Of a DNA stretch of 64,000 nucleotides, positions 20,515-30,957 are shown one piece after another. Below the pieces are notes generated by a model that saw nothing but the letters and a program-made list of their open reading frames with translations, was not told where the DNA came from and made no database searches. A program made the position numbers and the translations under genes. This DNA is from an uncultured Bacteroidota bacterium (lineage in GTDB: Bacteria > Bacteroidota > Bacteroidia > Flavobacteriales > Flavobacteriaceae), in assembly GCA_902598525.1 (NCBI GenBank), contig CACKBZ010000001.1, positions 124,001 to 188,000 of the forward strand, written 5' to 3'. The stretch's first letter is position 1. Each line of letters opens with the position of its first letter.

Positions 20515-22626
20515 TTAAGATTTTTTTTCAAGTAAGACTTTTCTGGAAATTTTAGATTTTTTGGTTCTAGGGTCAATTCCTAAATATTTTATTTCAATTT
20601 GATCACCAATGTTTAAATAGTCAGTCACATTATTAACTCTTTCCCATGCAATCTCTGAAACATGAAGGAGAGCCTCTTTTCCAGGAACAAATTCAACTAC
20701 TGCTCCAAAATCAAGAATTTTGACCACTTTGACATTATATACTTCATCAATGACAGGCTCAAAAACTAAATTTTTAATTCTGTCGATAGCATAGTTTATT
20801 TTCTCTTGATCAACTCCTAAAATCTCAATAATTCCAATTTCATCTTTCTCATTTATAACAATTGTAGTTTCACTTTCTTTTTGAAGTTCTTGAATATTTT
20901 TACCCCCAGGACCTATAACCAATCCAATGAAGTCCTTACTTATTTCAAGATTAACCATTTTGGGTGCGTGAGCTTTAACAGAATCATTTGGATTATTAAT
21001 GGTTTTATCTAGTTTATTCAAAATATCTAACCTTCCATTTCTAGCTTGTTCAAGTGCTTCAATTAATATCTCATATTTTAATCCTTTAATCTTGATATCC
21101 ATTTGACATGCAGTGATTCCGTCTTTTGTACCTGTTACTTTAAAGTCCATATCTCCAAGATGATCCTCATCACCTAAAATATCAGATAGTACAGCATATT
21201 TTTCACCCTCGGTTATTAAACCCATTGCTATACCTGAAACATTACTTTTAATATTAATTCCAGCATCCATTAGGGCTAAAGATCCTGCACAAACCGAAGC
21301 CATAGAAGAGGATCCATTAGATTCTAAAATTTCAGATACAATTCTAACTGTATATGGACAGTCAGCTGGCATAACTTTTTTTAGAGCCCTTTGAGCAAGA
21401 TTTCCATGACCAACCTCTCTTCTTGAGGTTCCTCTCAATGGCCTTGCCTCTCCAGTTGAAAATGGAGGAAAATTATAATGTAAATAAAAAGTCTCTTCAG
21501 ATTGATCAGTTGGCATATCAATAACATTTGCTTCTCTACTTGTTCCGAGAGTAACTGAAGCCAGTGCTTGAGTTTCACCTCTCGTAAAGACTGCAGAACC
21601 ATGAGTAGATGGTAAATAATCGATTTCAGTCCAAATATTCCTTATGTTATTAGGTTTTCTTCCATCAAGTCTAATACCTTCATTAAGAACCAAATCCCTA
21701 ACTGCCTTTTTTTGTGATTTACTAAAGTAATTCAGAATAAGATCTTTCTTTTCCTCAAAAGTTTCTTCGTCATATGATTCAACTAGTTCTTGCTTAACAT
21801 TTGAAAAAAGTTCGCTTCTTTCATTTTTTGATAGACCCTTTTTCGCTATGTCATAACATTTTTGATAAGTTTTTTCAATAATTTGATTTTCTAGTTCGAT
21901 ATCTTCATCTGCAGAATCATATTCTCTTTTTTCAGAACTAACTCCAACAAGCTCAATAAGCTCTTTTTGAGCCTTAATTTGAGCTTTAATTTCTTCATGG
22001 GCATATCTTATAGCCTCTGTCATTTCCTCTTCAGAAATCTCATTAAACTCTCCTTCAACCATAACTACTGAATCTTCACTAGCACCGACCATCATGTCTA
22101 TATCAGATTCTTCAAGCTGAGCTTTAGAAGGATTTATTAAGAAATTTCCATCAATTCTTGCAACTCTAACTTCTGAAATTGGACCATCAAATGGAATGTC
22201 AGATAATGATAATGCAGCAGAAGCAGCTAGGCCAACTAATGCATCTGGCATTACATTTTCATCATGAGACATTAATTGTATCATAACTTGAGTTTCATTG
22301 TAATAATCCTTTGGAAATAAAGGTCTTAATACTCTATCAACAATTCTCATTGTTAGAATCTCCTCATTGCTTGGTCTTGCTTCTCTTTTGAAAAATCCGC
22401 CTGGAAATCTTCCTGCAGATGCAAATTTTTCTCTGTAATCAACGGTTAATGGAAGAAAATCTAATGTTGACTCACCATAATTTGAGACTACTGTTGATAA
22501 TAGCATACAGTTACCCATCTTTATTACTACTGAGCCGTGTGCTTGTTTTGCTAATTTACCGGTTTCAATGATAATCTCTCGTCCATCATTTAAAACAATT
22601 TTTTTTGATAAGGGTTTTGGATTCAT
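20515..22626 (-). CDS. pnp: Polyribonucleotide nucleotidyltransferase (PNPase)
   Basis: 703-residue 3'-5' phosphorolytic exoribonuclease central to mRNA decay. It has a first RNase PH domain (about 10-140), an all-alpha linker, a second RNase PH domain with the core [10 protein letters not shown] and [19 protein letters not shown] (about 320-540), a KH domain with [11 protein letters not shown] (about 560-615) and a C-terminal S1 domain (about 625-695). All domains are intact. It follows rpsO by 58 bp, the classic rpsO-pnp pairing, here with rpoD further downstream. Confidence 0.98.
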   Translation of the reverse strand: MNPKPLSKKIVLNDGREIIIETGKLAKQAHGSVVIKMGNCMLLSTVVSNYGESTLDFLPLTVDYREKFASAGRFPGGFFKREARPSNEEILTMRIVDRVLRPLFPKDYYNETQVMIQLMSHDENVMPDALVGLAASAALSLSDIPFDGPISEVRVARIDGNFLINPSKAQLEESDIDMMVGASEDSVVMVEGEFNEISEEEMTEAIRYAHEEIKAQIKAQKELIELVGVSSEKREYDSADEDIELENQIIEKTYQKCYDIAKKGLSKNERSELFSNVKQELVESYDEETFEEKKDLILNYFSKSQKKAVRDLVLNEGIRLDGRKPNNIRNIWTEIDYLPSTHGSAVFTRGETQALASVTLGTSREANVIDMPTDQSEETFYLHYNFPPFSTGEARPLRGTSRREVGHGNLAQRALKKVMPADCPYTVRIVSEILESNGSSSMASVCAGSLALMDAGINIKSNVSGIAMGLITEGEKYAVLSDILGDEDHLGDMDFKVTGTKDGITACQMDIKIKGLKYEILIEALEQARNGRLDILNKLDKTINNPNDSVKAHAPKMVNLEISKDFIGLVIGPGGKNIQELQKESETTIVINEKDEIGIIEILGVDQEKINYAIDRIKNLVFEPVIDEVYNVKVVKILDFGAVVEFVPGKEALLHVSEIAWERVNNVTDYLNIGDQIEIKYLGIDPRTKKSKISRKVLLEKKS

Positions 22627-22684
22627 AATCTAGTTTTGGTTTAAATTATTTGTTGTGTGAGTATTAAGACAACCAAACTAAATT

Positions 22685-22948
22685 TTATTTTCTAATACCA
22701 AGTTTTTTAATTATATCACGGTATCTTTCAATATCTGTTTTCTTAAGGTACTCGAGAAGATTTCTTCGTTTTCCAACCATTTTAACTAATGATTTCTCTG
22801 TATTAAAATCCTTAGCATTATTTTTTAGATGATCAGACAAGTGTTCGATTCCTTTTGAAAAAAGAGCAATTTGGCTTTCAGCGGAGCCTGTATCCTTTTT
22901 ATTTTTACCAAACTCTTTAAAAATACTATCTTTATTAAGTACTGTCAT
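22685..22948 (-). CDS. rpsO: 30S ribosomal protein S15
   Basis: 87-residue primary 16S rRNA-binding protein of the small subunit platform. The S15 signature GSAESQIALFSKGIEHLSDHLK and the C-terminal RRNLLEYLKKTDIERYRDIIKKLGIR are clear. Length matches the family (about 89). It is first in the rpsO-pnp-rpoD run, with a TATATTTG -7 element 17 bases upstream. Confidence 0.98.
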   Translation of the reverse strand: MTVLNKDSIFKEFGKNKKDTGSAESQIALFSKGIEHLSDHLKNNAKDFNTEKSLVKMVGKRRNLLEYLKKTDIERYRDIIKKLGIRK

Positions 22949-22965
22949 TTATATATTTTGAGCCG

Positions 22966-22973
22966 CAAATATA
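22966..22973 (-). promoter_or_regulatory. -7 promoter element of rpsO
   Basis: The minus strand reads TATATTTG followed by C, an exact TAnnTTTG match, 17 bases before the rpsO start. The predicted leader is about 10 nt. No TTTG at -33 is evident. Confidence 0.55.
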
Positions 22974-23000
22974 GTAGATTAAATTGAAATAATTAAATAT

Positions 23001-23861
23001 TTATTCATAATTGCGTAAGGGTAAATTCTGTATTAAATCTATATAAAGATTGATTCTCTTCTTAAGATCTTTTCTGTGAGAAATGAAATCTAAAAATCCT
23101 TTTTCTAGTAAAAATTCACTCTTTTGAAATCCATCTGGTAAATCTTGACCTGTAGTATCTTTGACTACTCTGGGACCAGCAAAAGCTATTAGTGCATTTG
23201 GTTCAGCAATGTTTATATCTCCTAACATTGCGAATGAAGCAGTTGTTCCACCTGTTGTAGGATCAGTACATAGAGAGATATATGGTAATTTAGATTCTGA
23301 TAAATCATTAAGTTTTGCAGATGTCTTAGCCATTTGCATTAAAGAAGTTGCGGATTCCATCATCCTTGCTCCTCCAGATTTCGAAATTATAACAAGTGGA
23401 CATTTATATTTTATTGCATAATCTATTGCAAGAGAGATTTTTTCTCCAACAACTGATCCCATTGATCCTCCAATAAAGTTAAAGTCCATACAAGCGATTA
23501 AAATATTTTTTCCGAAAGAGTTACCGTAACCAATTCTAATTGCTTCTTTTAATTTTGTCTTACTTTGAGCATCTTTTAATCTATCAGAATATTTTTTTTG
23601 ATCTTCAAATTTTAAGAAATCTACAGAAGTCATTTTAGCATTAAATTCTTTAAATTTGTTATCGAAAAGAATCTCAAAGTATTCTTTGCTACCAATATGA
23701 ACGTGATAGTCGTCTTCAGGGCTAACGTACATATTTTCAGCTAATTCCTTTGTCTCGATAATTTTACCACTAGGAGTTTTATACCAAAGACCAGCAGGTA
23801 TATCTTTTTTTTCTTCTGTCTTTGTACTAATATTTTTGTTTGTTCTTTTGAACCAACTCAT
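23001..23861 (-). CDS. accD: Acetyl-CoA carboxylase carboxyltransferase subunit beta
   Basis: 286-residue crotonase-fold subunit that, with AccA, carboxylates acetyl-CoA to malonyl-CoA for fatty acid synthesis. The core motifs [44 protein letters not shown] and AFAGPRVV are intact. The N-terminal region that holds a Cys4 zinc ribbon in E. coli AccD aligns as [11 protein letters not shown] (24-34) and has no cysteines, so the ribbon fold is present without metal ligands. Loss of these cysteines appears usual in flavobacteria. It lies 11 bp after fba. Confidence 0.96.
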   Translation of the reverse strand: MSWFKRTNKNISTKTEEKKDIPAGLWYKTPSGKIIETKELAENMYVSPEDDYHVHIGSKEYFEILFDNKFKEFNAKMTSVDFLKFEDQKKYSDRLKDAQSKTKLKEAIRIGYGNSFGKNILIACMDFNFIGGSMGSVVGEKISLAIDYAIKYKCPLVIISKSGGARMMESATSLMQMAKTSAKLNDLSESKLPYISLCTDPTTGGTTASFAMLGDINIAEPNALIAFAGPRVVKDTTGQDLPDGFQKSEFLLEKGFLDFISHRKDLKKRINLYIDLIQNLPLRNYE

Positions 23862-23872
23862 ATTATTAGGGT

Positions 23873-24931
23873 TTAATCTAAGGTATTGATATTATTTAAA
23901 TCCTCAAAGGCTTTTGTAAGTCTAGTTTTAAGAGTCATTTCACCTTTTCTAAGCCATACCCTAGGATCATAATATTTTTTATTTGGAATATCATTACCAT
24001 CAGGATTTCCAATTTGGGTCATTAAATAATCAGATTGTCCTATCATATAGTCTCTTACTCCTTCTGTTAAAGCAAATTGAAGATCTGTATCAATATTCAT
24101 TTTAATTACACCATAATCAATTGCCTCTCTTATCTCTTCAACACTAGAGCCTGAACCACCATGAAATACAAAATCGAGAGTATTATGGGGTAAATTAAAC
24201 TTCTTTGACACAAATTCCTGAGAATTTTTTAGAATTTTGGGAGTGAGTTTAACATTTCCAGGTTTATATACTCCATGAACATTTCCAAATGCTGCTGCAA
24301 TCATAAAATTTTCACTAATTGAGCTTAGTTCAGAATATGCATAGGCAACTTCTTCTGGTTGGGTATATAGTTTAGATGAATCAATTTCAGTGTTATCAAC
24401 TCCATCTTCTTCACCTCCTGTTACTCCAAGCTCTATCTCTAAAGTCATTTCTAAATCTGTAAGCTTTTTTAAATATTCTTTACATGTCCCAATATTGTCT
24501 TCTAAAGATTCTTCTGATAGATCAATCATATGGGAAGAAAATAATGGATAGCCATTTTTTTTATAAAAATTTTTTCCATAATCAATTAATCCGTCAATCC
24601 ATGGTAAAATATTTCTAGAGCAATGATCAGTATGAATAATAACTTTAGCATTATAATTATCAATAACTTTATGAATATGGTAAGCTCCAGCTACAGAACC
24701 AGAAATTGAAGCTTTAAAATTCTCATTGGACATTCCTTTTCCAGCAATAAACTGAGATCCACCATTTGAGAACTGAATAATTACTGGGCTATTTATTTCC
24801 GAAGCAGTCTCTAGGACTGAATTAATAGTATTACTACCTGATACATTTACAGCAGGCATGGCAAACTTTCTTTCTTTAGCAATTTTAAATAGTTTTTGAT
24901 TTTCTTTTCCGTAGATGAAGTTATTTTTCAA
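23873..24931 (-). CDS. fba: Class II fructose-bisphosphate aldolase
   Basis: 352-residue zinc-dependent aldolase of glycolysis/gluconeogenesis. HTDHC carries the catalytic Asp and a metal His; further metal ligands are in [10 protein letters not shown] and FHGGSGSS, and the phosphate-binding KMNIDTDLQ follows. The sequence is the long (E. coli FbaA-like) subclass. The start is TTG at 24929-24931: no in-frame ATG occurs before the upstream stop, and the product begins [12 protein letters not shown], somewhat shorter than relatives. An exact -7 motif lies 25 bases upstream. AccD follows 11 bp later. Confidence 0.96.
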   Translation of the reverse strand: MKNNFIYGKENQKLFKIAKERKFAMPAVNVSGSNTINSVLETASEINSPVIIQFSNGGSQFIAGKGMSNENFKASISGSVAGAYHIHKVIDNYNAKVIIHTDHCSRNILPWIDGLIDYGKNFYKKNGYPLFSSHMIDLSEESLEDNIGTCKEYLKKLTDLEMTLEIELGVTGGEEDGVDNTEIDSSKLYTQPEEVAYAYSELSSISENFMIAAAFGNVHGVYKPGNVKLTPKILKNSQEFVSKKFNLPHNTLDFVFHGGSGSSVEEIREAIDYGVIKMNIDTDLQFALTEGVRDYMIGQSDYLMTQIGNPDGNDIPNKKYYDPRVWLRKGEMTLKTRLTKAFEDLNNINTLD

Positions 24932-24956
24932 AATGAATTTTTTTGTTAATAGTTGT

Positions 24957-24964
24957 CAAAAATA
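24957..24964 (-). promoter_or_regulatory. -7 promoter element of fba-accD
   Basis: The minus strand reads TATTTTTG, an exact TAnnTTTG match, 25 bases before the TTG start codon of fba. No properly spaced TTTG is visible upstream. Confidence 0.45.
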
Positions 24965-24975
24965 TTAAACTTATT

Positions 24976-27492
24976 TCAAAATGGATAATTTATACCAATA
25001 TTAAATACTGCTTTGTTCAAATTAAAATCTTTAAACCACCTATTGCCATTTTCTCTTGCAGGATTATGAGTTTTAAACCCTGTGTCAAACCTTAATACAA
25101 AGAAATTAAAATCATATCTCAATCCAATCCCAGATCCCACCGCAAGCTCTTTCAAATCCGAAAATTTATCAAATGTCATTGAACTGTCACTAATATTATC
25201 ATTTAAATTCCAAATATTACCTATATCAATAAAAAAAGCTCCGTTGAGATTACCACTAATTTTATTTCTATATTCAATATTAAATGCAATCTTGAAATTA
25301 GCTTCATTAAATTCATTTATATTATTACTGCTTCCGGGTCCGAGTTTATATGCTTTCCATGCTCTATTATCATTAGATCCTCCAGCATAATATGATCTTG
25401 TAAAAGGAATATAATTAGAATTTCCATATGGTATTGCAATTCCCGTAAATGCTCTTACAGCAATTACATTTCCGCTATTTAATAAAAAACGTTTGATGTA
25501 ATTAACTTCTGCTTTAGAATACTGTGAAGGAATTACTCCTGAAATTTCAACCTTATTATTTTCATTTTGATTACCTGCTCTTAATATTTCATTGAAAAGA
25601 TTACCAACCATCTCAAATTTAATTCTAAGTTGAGAAAAGTCTTCATCTAAAAAATTTTCTTGGGTATTCCTATTAATAGTTATTGAAGATCCTACTATTA
25701 AATTATTTTCAGTCAATCTAGTTTTTCGTTCTAAAATTGAGCTTACGTCTCTATATAAATCTGACTCTGAGCTAATAGATGTTTTATCGCTAAGTACTTC
25801 AGATATAAATATATCAGAACCTTCAGGAATTGTTAAATTTCCATATTCATCAATTGTTTCCTGATTAATATTATATAAAGATGAAATATAGTTAAGCTTA
25901 TCATATGAGTTTTTATATACATTAAAATAATTTGAAATATTCTGATTATTAACATATTCAAAATCTAACAATTTAAAATTAATTTTAGAATAAATCGATG
26001 GGTTCCAATTTACCTCATATATTCCATTATAATACTGTTTATCAAGTCCTATGTTTTTCTGAATTGTAGTTCCAAGTATAATATTTGTTATTGGATTCAT
26101 TTCTTTTTTTATAATATTGTTAGTATTAAAAGGGATCAAAGCTCGAGGAATTCTAAAACTAAAATTTCCACCTAGCTCGAAAAGATTAAAGAATGAATCT
26201 TCAGGTATACTAATATCTTTTGAGGCACCTATTGAATTATTTAAGTTTATTGATAAATTTTCAGTTCCTCCAAAAATATTTCGAATATTCAGGTTAGTTC
26301 CAAAGGATATTCCAAAGTCTTCTATATTTGAGTGAGTAAAGTCTAAATCAAAACCCAAGCTATACCTATTTCTTGGAAAAAGATAAATTGATGATTTTAA
26401 ATCATTTTCATTTTCTGTCATAACTATCCTTGGATATTTAAAATTTCCAAGATTAGAAAAATACCTTGATGTTAAAATCTTATTTTTCTCACTATATATT
26501 TCATCTATATTAAAGAAAATAGGTTCTGTAAGCGATTTGGGAGAATAATTTAGTTTACCTTTTGAAAAAATATTAATTCCATTATAACTTAATGAGTCAG
26601 TGTAAGAATTGATACTTGATAATTCATCTAAAGTCTCCACATAAATATCAATTTGATTTATTTTTTTTATTTGATATTCGTCATCTGATGAGGGGTTTGA
26701 AATATTAATAATAATAGGTATTTTTTTTTGTTGACCTGTACTATCAATTAAAACATTATATTTTATACTCCTTTGTTGAAAATTATGAATTCCATTATTT
26801 TTAAATAATGAAATAAGCCTATCTCTCTCTAATAGTAACTTATTAATTGAAAAAAACTCATCTTTTTTTAAAAAGCTTAAATCTATATTAGCTTTGTTAA
26901 GAGAGTCTATGTCTTTAGATTGAATATTTAGAGCTATTGAGTCCAATAAGTATCTTTGATTTTTATTGACCTTATACTTTATTTTAGCTTGATTGGAATC
27001 AATCATTATTTCATTGATAACTTCTGAGTCAAAATACCCTATATTATCATAAAATTGTTTGAGTCTTTTTTTATTTTCGTCAATATCAATATCAGATAGG
27101 AAAATAGGCTCTTGTCCGATACCTTTAAGAAAATTATTAAATGATCTATTATATCTTTTGAGTTGATTTAACTGTTTAGAGGATAATAATTTTTCAAGGC
27201 GAATCCTTCTGTTTTCTTTTTTATATAACCAATCATCAAACTTTTTGTCAGGATTATCACTTACTAGGTTATTAATTGCTAACCCAAGAGGGTAGCCAAA
27301 AAATTTATTGATAGGGGAGGGCTGAATCAGAAGCTTTACAGGATCTTTTTTTACAATACTATCATTAACTTCAAATATATTCTCGATTAGAATTGGTTGA
27401 TCAAAACTTTCATAAATTTTAGAACTGCAACTACTTATGAAAAAATAAATCATAAGTAAAAAAACTGATAAAGACCTATTGTTGAATAACAA
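24976..27492 (-). CDS. tamL: TamL-like outer-membrane lipoprotein of the Omp85/BamA-TamA family
   Basis: 838-residue protein with a lipoprotein signal (lipobox FISSC, Cys22), an N-terminal region with POTRA-like segments (about 100-360, including QFYDNIGYFDSEV) and a C-terminal 16-strand barrel ending in aromatic NIGINYPF. YAGGSNDNRAWKAYKLGPGS is the Omp85 strand/loop signature with the conserved arginine. Lipidated Omp85 proteins of this type are called TamL in Bacteroidota and are thought to act in outer-membrane protein insertion. A tamB partner is not adjacent. The start is TTG; the next ATG would truncate the signal peptide. Confidence 0.88.
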   Translation of the reverse strand: MLFNNRSLSVFLLMIYFFISSCSSKIYESFDQPILIENIFEVNDSIVKKDPVKLLIQPSPINKFFGYPLGLAINNLVSDNPDKKFDDWLYKKENRRIRLEKLLSSKQLNQLKRYNRSFNNFLKGIGQEPIFLSDIDIDENKKRLKQFYDNIGYFDSEVINEIMIDSNQAKIKYKVNKNQRYLLDSIALNIQSKDIDSLNKANIDLSFLKKDEFFSINKLLLERDRLISLFKNNGIHNFQQRSIKYNVLIDSTGQQKKIPIIINISNPSSDDEYQIKKINQIDIYVETLDELSSINSYTDSLSYNGINIFSKGKLNYSPKSLTEPIFFNIDEIYSEKNKILTSRYFSNLGNFKYPRIVMTENENDLKSSIYLFPRNRYSLGFDLDFTHSNIEDFGISFGTNLNIRNIFGGTENLSINLNNSIGASKDISIPEDSFFNLFELGGNFSFRIPRALIPFNTNNIIKKEMNPITNIILGTTIQKNIGLDKQYYNGIYEVNWNPSIYSKINFKLLDFEYVNNQNISNYFNVYKNSYDKLNYISSLYNINQETIDEYGNLTIPEGSDIFISEVLSDKTSISSESDLYRDVSSILERKTRLTENNLIVGSSITINRNTQENFLDEDFSQLRIKFEMVGNLFNEILRAGNQNENNKVEISGVIPSQYSKAEVNYIKRFLLNSGNVIAVRAFTGIAIPYGNSNYIPFTRSYYAGGSNDNRAWKAYKLGPGSSNNINEFNEANFKIAFNIEYRNKISGNLNGAFFIDIGNIWNLNDNISDSSMTFDKFSDLKELAVGSGIGLRYDFNFFVLRFDTGFKTHNPARENGNRWFKDFNLNKAVFNIGINYPF

Positions 27493-27524
27493 GTTTAATT
27501 TTTTACTAAATTACATTTTTTACC

Positions 27525-28253
27525 TCAAAAATTTCTTTGTCTTACAATTTCAAAAATTACTGCAGATAATGCTGCGGATACGTTTAGTGAATCTATACTT
27601 GAGCTTATTGGAATTCTAAGAATATCATCTGATAATTTTATAACACCTTTACTAACGCCTTTATCCTCTGATCCCATTATAAGCCCAACAGACTGATTAT
27701 AATTTATATCATATATTGTTTTCGTTGATTTCTCCGATAGAGAATAAACTTTTACGCCTAATGAGATAATGTGCAATACAGCATCTTTAAGATTATTCAC
27801 TCTTGCTATTGGGATTTTAAATGCAGCACCTGCTGAGGTTTTTATTACATCAGAGTTTATTGGAGCTGAATTATTTTGCGATATTATAATACCTGCCACA
27901 TCACCTGCAACAGATGTTCTTATAATAGATCCAAAATTTCTAGTATCAGTAATTCCATCTAACAGAAGATAGATTTGATTTTCATTTTCCTTATATGTTT
28001 TTAATATTAACTCCTCAATAGATAAAAGAGAAATTGGAGATAAAATTGCTACTGCTCCTTGATGATTTTTATTTTTATACTTGTTGAACCTTTCTTTAGG
28101 AACAAATGAATATTTAATTGATTTTTTCTCAAGTAATGATAATAATGATTTTAAAAGATTACTTTGAGCAGAAGATTTAATTAGGTAAACTTTAGATATT
28201 TCCTTTGAAGATTCAATTGCTTCAATTATACTTCTGATTCCGTAAATTTCCAT
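27525..28253 (-). CDS. rlmB: TrmH/SpoU-family 23S rRNA 2'-O-methyltransferase, RlmB-like
   Basis: 242-residue SPOUT methyltransferase that uses SAM to 2'-O-methylate guanosine 2251 in 23S rRNA. A substrate-binding N-terminal domain (about 1-75) is followed by the three knot motifs: DGITDTRNFGSIIRTS, GSEDKGVSKGV and IPISSSIDSLNVSAALSAVIFE. Length fits RlmB. It ends 32 bp before the tamL start. Its start is only 17 bp beyond the terminator of the SusCD operon, so its own promoter must lie in or very near that hairpin. Confidence 0.92.
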   Translation of the reverse strand: MEIYGIRSIIEAIESSKEISKVYLIKSSAQSNLLKSLLSLLEKKSIKYSFVPKERFNKYKNKNHQGAVAILSPISLLSIEELILKTYKENENQIYLLLDGITDTRNFGSIIRTSVAGDVAGIIISQNNSAPINSDVIKTSAGAAFKIPIARVNNLKDAVLHIISLGVKVYSLSEKSTKTIYDINYNQSVGLIMGSEDKGVSKGVIKLSDDILRIPISSSIDSLNVSAALSAVIFEIVRQRNF

Positions 28254-28269
28254 ACATATAATATAAAAA

Positions 28270-28297
28270 AAAGGGAGTTAAAAAATTAACTCCCTTT
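28270..28297 (-). terminator. Rho-independent terminator of the SusCD operon
   Basis: A perfect 12-bp stem (AAAGGGAGTTAA, 28270-28281) with an AAAA loop pairs with TTAACTCCCTTT (28286-28297). Read on the minus strand it is followed by a run of T (complement of 28262-28269), and it lies 22 bp after the stop of the last operon gene. Confidence 0.9.
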
Positions 28298-28319
28298 GTT
28301 TTTTCTAAATTATTAGAAC

Positions 28320-29207
28320 TTATTGCTTAATAAGTGTTATGTATCTATCAGAACCAGAACCAAAACATCCTTGGTCAACACATTGCTTTAACTGGAAGTT
28401 AGCCTGTCCAGTACAAGAAAAGAAATATGTTGCAGATCTTTGAGTTAGGTAAGGATTAGTATAACCAGCAAAATAATCCATCGCAGGTGCTAGAGATCCA
28501 GTTGTAGCAGATGTAGCCTGAGATGTAGCAAGATCCATAGTAACAACAAAGTCGTCACCCTCGCCAAATAAGTCCTGGAATGTTACTACACCTCCTACAG
28601 AAGTTGCAGTAATTGTTCTTGGACTGGCTAAATCTCTATCGTACGTCTCGTCAAAGTAGCTAGGCTTTGAATCTAATGTTGCGATGTAAGTACCAGCAGC
28701 GGCTGAATCTTGAAACTCACAGAAAAATGGAACATCCCAAGTATAAGCACCAATCAAGGCCTCACCTTTTGAATCACCATTTAATGTAGAAGCATCAAAA
28801 ACTCTACCGTCATTAGTTGTTATAGTAGCTCTAAATTCAACTAAATCACCAGGTGTAACACCACTTTGAGGTATTCCTAGCTGTGATAATACTTCAGCAG
28901 CTGAAATCTCAAATCTAGATGGAAAAGAAGATGCAGAATAAACAACTGCAGCTGCAGATCTAGATGCACTAGACTTGTAATAAATGTTTGCACTTAACTC
29001 GTAACTAGCAACGTTATTTGTAGCATCTTTCAATTCACCAGAGTAAATAGAACCTGATGCATTGTTTAAGTCAAATACAGCTGCTCCGTCAGGAGTAATA
29101 GTTACTAACGCACCAGATGGTGGTATAGCAAGAACTTTATCTTCATCCATACAAGAATTCAAGCTTAAAAGCGCAATTCCAACAATTAATAATTTTAAAT
29201 TTTTCAT
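28320..29207 (-). CDS. Lipoprotein of unknown function, third gene of the SusC-SusD operon
   Basis: 295-residue predicted surface or periplasmic lipoprotein: signal peptide with lipobox SLNSC (Cys19). The remainder is Ala/Ser/Thr-rich and beta-rich, with no enzyme motif I recognise. Later cysteines are Cys163 and a C-terminal set Cys265, Cys276, Cys281 in a Gly-rich segment, which could form disulphides. Position 14 bp after susD suggests a surface ligand-binding accessory protein, comparable in placement but not obviously in sequence to SusE/F. It is followed by the operon terminator. Confidence 0.75.
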   Translation of the reverse strand: MKNLKLLIVGIALLSLNSCMDEDKVLAIPPSGALVTITPDGAAVFDLNNASGSIYSGELKDATNNVASYELSANIYYKSSASRSAAAVVYSASSFPSRFEISAAEVLSQLGIPQSGVTPGDLVEFRATITTNDGRVFDASTLNGDSKGEALIGAYTWDVPFFCEFQDSAAAGTYIATLDSKPSYFDETYDRDLASPRTITATSVGGVVTFQDLFGEGDDFVVTMDLATSQATSATTGSLAPAMDYFAGYTNPYLTQRSATYFFSCTGQANFQLKQCVDQGCFGSGSDRYITLIKQ

Positions 29208-29221
29208 AATTAATTAATTTT

Positions 29222-30946
29222 TTAGTTATCCCAGAAGACTTTCACTAAGTGATCACCTTTTTGAGTTAACTGGTTATTGTTATCAACTTCAGTTCTTGGA
29301 TAGAAGAACGATTGTATCATATCATTATTAGCAGTTTTTAATAGAGGCTGAAGGTCAGTTGGCTTATCTGTTCTTCTAAAAGTGTTGTAAGCTTCAACTC
29401 CGTTACCCCAAAGTGCTAAGAAATATTCTTGTACTAAAAGACCCATTTTATCATCGGTTGTGTTCCATAATGATGTAGCCCCTGTTCCAGCAACGTAATC
29501 AATATACGCGTTAATATTATCTGTTAAAGATCCTAAAAATGCAGTTTCATCTACAGATGCACCTGATCTAAATTCTACAGCACCAGCAGCACCCATCTCA
29601 GCAGCAAAACCAGTTACTTTTGAGAAAGATTCAGCTAATCCTGAAGCTAAGAATTGTCTTGCTGTTTCAGCGTCTCCGTTAGCAAGACTCCATTCAGCAA
29701 TCATAAAGTGCGTGTATGATGATAAAAGGATTGGCTGAATACCAGCACCTTTTAATCCCATATCTTGACCTGAAGTAGATGTAAATGATCCATCATCGAA
29801 TTGACCACCAATTGGATATAATCCCCAAGCAGTTCTTAAACCTCCATCAGGTGGAATACCATCATTATCTCCATGATCTCTACCCCAGTAACCATTACTA
29901 GTACTTTCGGAAGGAGTTACATCATTATAACCAATGTAACAGAAGATATCACTAAGTGCATAGTGAGAAGGTCTTCTTTCGTTTCCACAAGGAATCTCGT
30001 TATCATCGTTATCTGTAACGTCATCGTCTTGTCTGTAGAAGTAATAATTTGCTCTAACATCTACAACGTCTTTCTGTGCAACAAACTCAGCCATATATGC
30101 ATTTGACATATAATCATTAACATCTGCAGCAAGTTCGTAGTTTGATACGAAAGCTGGATGTCTTGAGTCAGGAGAAGCGTTTAAAGTACCATACTTGAAT
30201 TGAAAATCAGATGAAGAAGTGGTAATCAGATTATCAGCAGCACCAGCAATTAAAGCATTAATTGCAGTTGCATCATTTGAATCTGCAGCATTTCTTCTCT
30301 GTAGTCTAAGTTTTAATTCAAGAGTACCTGTAGCTTTGCTCCAGTTAGCTCTGCTTCCACCATAGAATAAATCATTGCTAGGTGATTGTGCAGGAACAGA
30401 AAAATGTTGTTTAGCCTCTAATATAAGTGCAAGTGCAGCATCATAAATTGAAGCACCCGAGTCTATACCTGGATTAAGGTTTTCAACACCTAAAGCTGCT
30501 TGCGAATATGGAACATCACCAAGATAATCAACTAAAGTTATCATCGCATAAGCTTTGATAAATTTAGCAATTCCAATGTGAGTTTCCCATCCTTTTTCTG
30601 CAGCTCTTGGAACCATATTATTGTAATCTGTAAAAATATTTGAATAAGCACTATTCCATGGTCCACTCATTTGAGTAGTAGAATATGCATTTTCATAAAA
30701 AGGTCCATATAAATGCGACATTCTTGTTAGCTGCATCCCTTCATCTTTAACTCCGTTGAAGAAGCTAGCCATGTTTAATTGCATAGCATTAAGATAAAAG
30801 TCGATGTCTGAACTAGCAGGAGTCAATGCATTTGGACTTTCAAGAATTTCAAGTTCAAGTGTTTCACATGAGTTAAGTGAAAACAGTACAGCAAGAACTG
30901 CAATTGATCTTAAAATGTTATTTTTTAAAGTATTTAATGTTTTCAT
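29222..30946 (-). CDS. SusD/RagB-family nutrient-binding outer-membrane lipoprotein
   Basis: 574-residue SusD homologue with lipobox SLNSC (Cys27). The pattern resembles the SusD-like 2 subgroup: an N-terminal alpha region with AKAYAMITLVDYLGDVPYSQA (TPR-like helices) and a C-terminal segment EYFLALWGNGVEAYNTFRRTDKP. It acts as the lid of the SusC transporter at the cell surface. It lies 11 bp after susC and 14 bp before the accessory lipoprotein. No glycosidase, peptidase or sulfatase is nearby, so the substrate is not indicated. Base composition is visibly less AT-rich than neighbouring genes. Confidence 0.93.
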   Translation of the reverse strand: MKTLNTLKNNILRSIAVLAVLFSLNSCETLELEILESPNALTPASSDIDFYLNAMQLNMASFFNGVKDEGMQLTRMSHLYGPFYENAYSTTQMSGPWNSAYSNIFTDYNNMVPRAAEKGWETHIGIAKFIKAYAMITLVDYLGDVPYSQAALGVENLNPGIDSGASIYDAALALILEAKQHFSVPAQSPSNDLFYGGSRANWSKATGTLELKLRLQRRNAADSNDATAINALIAGAADNLITTSSSDFQFKYGTLNASPDSRHPAFVSNYELAADVNDYMSNAYMAEFVAQKDVVDVRANYYFYRQDDDVTDNDDNEIPCGNERRPSHYALSDIFCYIGYNDVTPSESTSNGYWGRDHGDNDGIPPDGGLRTAWGLYPIGGQFDDGSFTSTSGQDMGLKGAGIQPILLSSYTHFMIAEWSLANGDAETARQFLASGLAESFSKVTGFAAEMGAAGAVEFRSGASVDETAFLGSLTDNINAYIDYVAGTGATSLWNTTDDKMGLLVQEYFLALWGNGVEAYNTFRRTDKPTDLQPLLKTANNDMIQSFFYPRTEVDNNNQLTQKGDHLVKVFWDN

Positions 30947-30957
30947 TTTGTATTAAA

